64,000 bases of DNA from Desulfomicrobium macestii (lineage in GTDB: Bacteria; Desulfobacterota; Desulfovibrionia; Desulfovibrionales; Desulfomicrobiaceae), in NCBI RefSeq assembly GCF_014873765.1, contig NZ_JADBGG010000017.1:40540-104539 (forward strand), given 5' to 3'. Shown in pieces: positions 60,183 to 64,000 of the stretch (position 1 is the first letter of the stretch; every line of letters starts with the position of its first letter). Below the pieces are notes generated by a model, which was not told where the DNA came from, searched no databases, and worked only from the letters and a program-made list of their open reading frames with translations. Made by a program: the position numbers and the translations under genes.

Positions 60183-62446
60183 AATTTTCGAAATGGACCT
60201 TTTTGCAATACATCATACGGCGTGCGGCGCGTCGCCAGGGTTTCCTCGATCCGATCGAACTGCTCGCGCGGCTCCGCAGTTTCGCGCAGCCCTCCGAAGT
60301 GGGCGAACCGGTTGAACTGTTGCGTGCGGGTGTCGTGTTTCACGCGCGCGGCCTGATCAACAGTCGCGTGATCCAGTACAACATGGACTGGGTGTGGCCC
60401 TACTGGGTCGAACGCCAGTTCAACCCCAATGACGAATCATTCATTCCACGCGCCTTTTCGGTCTCGCATATCAATCTCACCCATCGCAACTGGACCGCGC
60501 TCGGTTATCCCGACTGCGAGGAATTTCCGCTGGTCGATCCGCGCGGCCTCCTGACGCCCTGCCTGGACGGCTGGTCCCTAGATGGCTGGGTGTGCACGGA
60601 AGGTGGGCGCAACCTGTTTCCGTCGCGTTGCCTAAGCGGCGATCAGCGGCAGGACATGTCCAGGGGCCTTGCGATCACGACACGGATCCAGGAGGGCGGC
60701 CTTATCCTTAGCAGCACGGCGAGCGTCGAGCTCGAAGGCGGAATGCCGGTGTGCGTGCTGACCCTGACGGCCCGGGCCGACGGTCCCGCCTGGCTGGCGC
60801 TCGCGTTGCGCCCGGCCAATGCGGAAGGGATCAGCTTCATCAACGACGTGGCACTTTCCCCTGATCGCAGGACCTGGACCGTGAACGAGGAACAGAGTGT
60901 CGTGTTCAGCGTGCCGGTGGAACGTCACCTGGTATCCGATTATGGTCATGGCGATGTCGCGCTCCATTTGAAGCAGGCGCAAGCCCGTGCCGAAATCGAA
61001 GAACACGGCGCAGGCAGCTGCGACCACGGCATGGTGACGGCGGCGGCGCTGTTCGCGATACCCGAAGACGGCGAGAGGGTCCTGACCGCCCGTATTCCGC
61101 TGCCGCACAAGACGCCCGTACTTGCGCAAAATGCCTGGGCGGACCTTCGCGAATCCGCGTGCATGTTGCAGTGTCCCGAGCGCAGATACCAGGAACTCTA
61201 TGACGCGGCGATCACCTCGTTGATTCTGCATTCGCCGGACGATGTGTATCCGGGCCCATCGACCTACAGGCGTTTCTGGTTTCGTGATGCCGCCTACATC
61301 ATCCATGCCCTGCTGTGCGTGGGCCTGGAAGCGCGGGCCGAACGCGCGCTGAGGCGCTTTCCGGAACGGCAGACTCCGCTTGGCTATTTCCGGTCGCAGG
61401 ACGGCGAGTGGGATTCCAACGGTGAGGTGCTGTGGATCCTGCACCGCTACCAGGAACTCACCGGCAGGAAACTGACCGCCGACTGGCGCAACGTGATTGC
61501 ACGCGGTGCGCGCTGGATCATGCGCAAGCGGCTTTCCGGCAAGCTCGCCGCGCCGCATGCGGGTTTGCTGCCTGCGGGATTCAGCGCCGAGCACCTCGGT
61601 CCCAACGATTACTACTACTGGGATGACTTCTGGGGCATCGCCGGACTGCATTGCGCCGCGGACCTGGTCCTCGGCCATGATGCCGACATGGCCGCCGAGT
61701 TTACGCGCGCCGCCGTCGATTTCACCGCGTCGGTGGACCGCAGCCTGGCTTCCTGCGCGCAGCGGCTGGGACGTCCGGGCATGCCGGCTTCGCCCTACCG
61801 GCGGCTGGATTCCGGCGCCATCGGGTCGATCGTATCCGGCTACCCCCTGCAACTGCATGCCGCGGACGATCCCCGGCTGCTCGACTGCGCGGAGTTTCTG
61901 CTGAAAGCCTGTTTTATCGACGGCGCTTTTTTTCAGGACATGATCCATTCCGGTCTCAACGCGTATCTGACCCTGCATGTGGCGCAGGTGTTGCTACGTG
62001 CCAATGACCCCCGGCATCTGGAACTGATGGACGCGGTGGCAGGGCTGGCGACGCCGACGGGCCAGTGGCCTGAAGCGATTCATCCGCAAACCCGGGGAGG
62101 GTGCATGGGTGATGGCCATCATGTGTGGGCGGCGGCCGAATGGGTCCTGATGGTGCGCAACTCTTTTGTGCGCGAAGAGGGCGATCGTCTGATTCTGTGC
62201 GCGGGTATTCCCGGGCGCTGGCTGAAAGAGGGCAGACCCGTGCTGTTCGGACCGGCTCCCACAAGCTTCGGTCCGGTGTCGATTGCCCTGAATCCAGTCT
62301 CGGACACCAGCGTCGAAATCGACCTGCGGACGGCATGGCGCGGTCAGCAACCACCCATCGACGTTCGTCTCCCGGGCCATGAGCCTGTCTCGCTGGAACA
62401 AAGCACCACAACCGTGATCGTCACAAGAGAGGAACTCCCTGCATGA
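60179..62446 (+). CDS. Six-hairpin glycosidase-like protein
   Basis: A 755-residue soluble protein. The N-terminal half (about 60-330) is beta-rich. The rest is an (alpha/alpha)6 barrel as in amylo-alpha-1,6-glucosidase and GH15-type glucosidases: TYRRFWFRDAAYIIHALLCV (about 362-381) with the RD of the family, GYFRSQDGEWDSNGEVLWIL (about 402-421) with candidate acids, and NDYYYWDDFWGIAGL (about 478-492). TPTGQWPEAIHP near 622 is the second catalytic stretch. No signal peptide is seen, so it probably acts in the cytosol. Overlap of 4 bases on both sides joins it to the membrane protein and the glycosyltransferase. Substrate is not known. Confidence 0.8.
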   Translation: MKFSKWTFLQYIIRRAARRQGFLDPIELLARLRSFAQPSEVGEPVELLRAGVVFHARGLINSRVIQYNMDWVWPYWVERQFNPNDESFIPRAFSVSHINLTHRNWTALGYPDCEEFPLVDPRGLLTPCLDGWSLDGWVCTEGGRNLFPSRCLSGDQRQDMSRGLAITTRIQEGGLILSSTASVELEGGMPVCVLTLTARADGPAWLALALRPANAEGISFINDVALSPDRRTWTVNEEQSVVFSVPVERHLVSDYGHGDVALHLKQAQARAEIEEHGAGSCDHGMVTAAALFAIPEDGERVLTARIPLPHKTPVLAQNAWADLRESACMLQCPERRYQELYDAAITSLILHSPDDVYPGPSTYRRFWFRDAAYIIHALLCVGLEARAERALRRFPERQTPLGYFRSQDGEWDSNGEVLWILHRYQELTGRKLTADWRNVIARGARWIMRKRLSGKLAAPHAGLLPAGFSAEHLGPNDYYYWDDFWGIAGLHCAADLVLGHDADMAAEFTRAAVDFTASVDRSLASCAQRLGRPGMPASPYRRLDSGAIGSIVSGYPLQLHAADDPRLLDCAEFLLKACFIDGAFFQDMIHSGLNAYLTLHVAQVLLRANDPRHLELMDAVAGLATPTGQWPEAIHPQTRGGCMGDGHHVWAAAEWVLMVRNSFVREEGDRLILCAGIPGRWLKEGRPVLFGPAPTSFGPVSIALNPVSDTSVEIDLRTAWRGQQPPIDVRLPGHEPVSLEQSTTTVIVTREELPA

Positions 62447-63738
62447 ACATCGCGCTCATCACGAACACCTTCACGCCGCACGTGGGGGGCGTGGCGCGCT
62501 CGGTGGAAGCGTTCGCGAAGGCATACCGGGAAATGGGTCACCGCGTGCTGGTCGTGGCGCCGGAATTCGAGAATGCGCCGGAGCATGAAACCGATGTCTT
62601 CCGCATTCCCGCCATCCAGCATTTCAACGGCAGCGACTTTTCGGTGGTGCTGCCAGTATCGCGGGGACTGTACGACAGGATGGAGGACTTCGGCCCCGAC
62701 GTCATCCACTCCCAGCATCCTTTCCTGCTCGGCATGACCGCCCTGCGGATAGCGCGAAAGTTCGACCTGCCGCTGGTGTTCACACACCACACGCTTTACG
62801 AGCAGTACACGCACTATGTGCCGGGTGATTCGCCGGCGATGAAGCGTTTCGTCATCGAGCTGTCCACCCGCTATGCCAATCTCGCCGATCAGGTTTTTGC
62901 GCCAAGCGAGAGCATTCGCGACATGCTGATCCGGCGCGGAGTCACCTCGCCGGTGCTGGTGGTGCCCTCGGGGGTCAGCGTGGAGCGTTTTGCAAGGGGC
63001 AAGGGTCGGGATTTCAGGATGAAAAAGCATATCCCCGAGGATGCGTTCGTGGTCGGGCACATGGGTCGCCTGGCGCCTGAAAAGAATCTGGAGTTTCTCG
63101 CAAGATCGGTTGCGGACTTCATGGAGGAGCATGGCGCGGCGGTGTTTCTGCTGGTCGGCGCCGGACCTTCGCTGGAGGCGATCAAGCGAATCTTTGCCGG
63201 GGCCGGCATGAGCGGGCGCCTCCATACCTGCGGCGTGCTGGAGAAGGACGATCTCGCCGATGCGCTCAATGCGATGGACGTGTTCGCGTTCGCGTCGAAA
63301 AGCGAAACTCAGGGCATGGTCCTGACCGAAGCGAAGGCAGCAGGCCTTCCGGTGGTGGCCCTCGATGCGCCGGGTGTCAGGGAAGTCGTCGTGGACGGGG
63401 ACAACGGTAGGATGATCAGGGAGGAAACCAGGGAGGCCTTCGCCGCTGCGCTACAGTGGGTTCATGCGCGCTCGCGGGACCAGAAAGAGGCCCTGGCCGC
63501 CTCCGCCCGCGCCACGGCCGATGTCTATTCGATGGCGGCTTCCGCGCGCAAGGCCCTCGCGGCGTATGAAAACCTGCGATCCGGTCCCTCCACCCGGTGG
63601 CATGATGACGAACTCGGCTGGGATCAGATCAGGGTCCGCATCAAGGCCGAATGGGATATTCTGAAGACATTTGCGCAGGCAGGCGACGAAGCTCTGAACG
63701 AAAGCCTCTTCGCCTCCGACCGGAAAATGAAGCGCTGA
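62443..63738 (+). CDS. Family 4 (GT-B) glycosyltransferase
   Basis: A 431-residue retaining glycosyltransferase, similar in layout to diacylglycerol glucosyltransferases and alpha-mannosyltransferases. The acceptor domain begins MNIALITNTFTPHVGGVARS, with the Gly-rich loop of the family, and shows HSQHPFLLGM and FTHHTLYEQYTHYVP (about 110-125). The donor domain includes MGRLAPEKNLEFLARSV (about 207-223) and the E-x7-E stretch SETQGMVLTEAKAAGLPVV (about 287-305). It starts within the end of the glycosidase gene and ends the operon. With a TVP38 protein upstream, glycolipid assembly is plausible. Confidence 0.9.
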   Translation: MNIALITNTFTPHVGGVARSVEAFAKAYREMGHRVLVVAPEFENAPEHETDVFRIPAIQHFNGSDFSVVLPVSRGLYDRMEDFGPDVIHSQHPFLLGMTALRIARKFDLPLVFTHHTLYEQYTHYVPGDSPAMKRFVIELSTRYANLADQVFAPSESIRDMLIRRGVTSPVLVVPSGVSVERFARGKGRDFRMKKHIPEDAFVVGHMGRLAPEKNLEFLARSVADFMEEHGAAVFLLVGAGPSLEAIKRIFAGAGMSGRLHTCGVLEKDDLADALNAMDVFAFASKSETQGMVLTEAKAAGLPVVALDAPGVREVVVDGDNGRMIREETREAFAAALQWVHARSRDQKEALAASARATADVYSMAASARKALAAYENLRSGPSTRWHDDELGWDQIRVRIKAEWDILKTFAQAGDEALNESLFASDRKMKR

Positions 63739-64000
63739 CGCTGCCGTTTGATCCCGGCTTCGCTATTCAGGGAGTTGCGCCGTCACCCGAGCCGCTCCGT
63801 GAACGAAACCGCGGCGGAGCGCCCATGCCCGAGTGCCCGGGCTGGGGCTTCAAGGTTAAAAGTAACAGTTTTTTTCGGAATTTCTTACATCGCTAGGCAT
63901 CCATGTATTACTCCGAGCCCTAAACAGTTAACATTTTAGGCTGCGTATCGAACATGTTGTCCGTGGAAATACTTCTGAACAATCGAGGGCCTTCTCTGGC
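63739..64000. other. Non-coding end of the window
   Basis: About 260 bases; the first half is GC-rich and may be degenerate coding sequence, the second half is AT-rich and may be a promoter region of a gene beyond the window. A hairpin GCCCGAG...CCCGGGC near 63828-63842 lacks a T-run. Nothing firmer can be said. Confidence 0.4.

Noticed and set aside
63739..64000. A gene start at the right edge
   Set aside because: Short open frames near 63748-63939 have no family sequence and the region is AT-rich; I cannot support a coding call.

Overview
The window looks like a chromosome segment of a GC-rich Gram-negative deltaproteobacterium. The contiguous psd-pssA-leuA-leuC-leuD-leuB block, the short LeuC2/LeuD2-type isomerase subunits, the many lipoproteins and the HBM-type chemoreceptor fit the sulfate-reducing Desulfovibrionales. 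A Desulfomicrobium-like organism is my best guess from memory, not from a search.

Region 1 (1-11.5 kb) is mostly housekeeping. It holds the end of an unknown gene, a CgeB-like glycosyltransferase, phosphatidylethanolamine synthesis (psd, pssA), leucine synthesis (leuA-leuC-leuD, a cluster of palindromic repeats, leuB), an unknown protein, an EF-G paralogue, and a Phd/PIN toxin-antitoxin pair. Region 2 (11.5-18.2 kb) has a periplasmic rhodanese with a MauE-like membrane protein, an RluA-type pseudouridine synthase, a membrane-anchored unknown, and tesA divergent from an ABC ATPase/permease pair arranged as tesA/ybbA-ybbP in E. coli.

Region 3 (18.4-28.4 kb) is the most striking. A secreted vWA protein, a LolD-like ATPase, an FtsX/MacB-like permease and an SUMF1/FGE protein follow one another with overlaps, then two coiled-coil lipoproteins, an S41 protease and a propeller lipoprotein. 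The order matches, in reverse, PpkA-TagT-TagS-TagR-TagQ, the post-translational trigger of the Pseudomonas H1 type VI secretion system. Here there is no kinase domain and no secretion-system gene in the window. I read it as a stand-alone envelope-sensing relative of that module.

Region 4 (28.6-47.0 kb) encodes large exported proteins: a Sel1-repeat protein, a 714-residue unknown, an 866-residue propeller protein, a small membrane protein with a zinc ribbon, a 1303-residue protein on the minus strand and a 2650-residue multidomain protein. Three of these, plus one at 55 kb, share an N-terminal module of about 75 residues after the signal peptide, marked by the motif TVRAL, which I do not recognise. 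Its recurrence in otherwise unrelated secreted proteins suggests a common adaptor or sorting domain serving this locus.

Region 5 (47-64 kb) holds a nucleotidyltransferase next to a truncated, frameshifted HEPN partner, a TylF-like methyltransferase, a tiny zinc-ribbon protein, a B12-binding radical SAM enzyme and an M23 endopeptidase. It continues with a two-gene unit of a zinc phospholipase C/P1 nuclease-like protein and a TVRAL protein, and a chemoreceptor. Next come two decayed gene remnants (a response regulator/histidine kinase fusion and a second copy of the phospholipase-like C-terminus), then a TVP38 - six-hairpin glycosidase - glycosyltransferase operon. No tRNA, rRNA, CRISPR array or intact transposase was seen.
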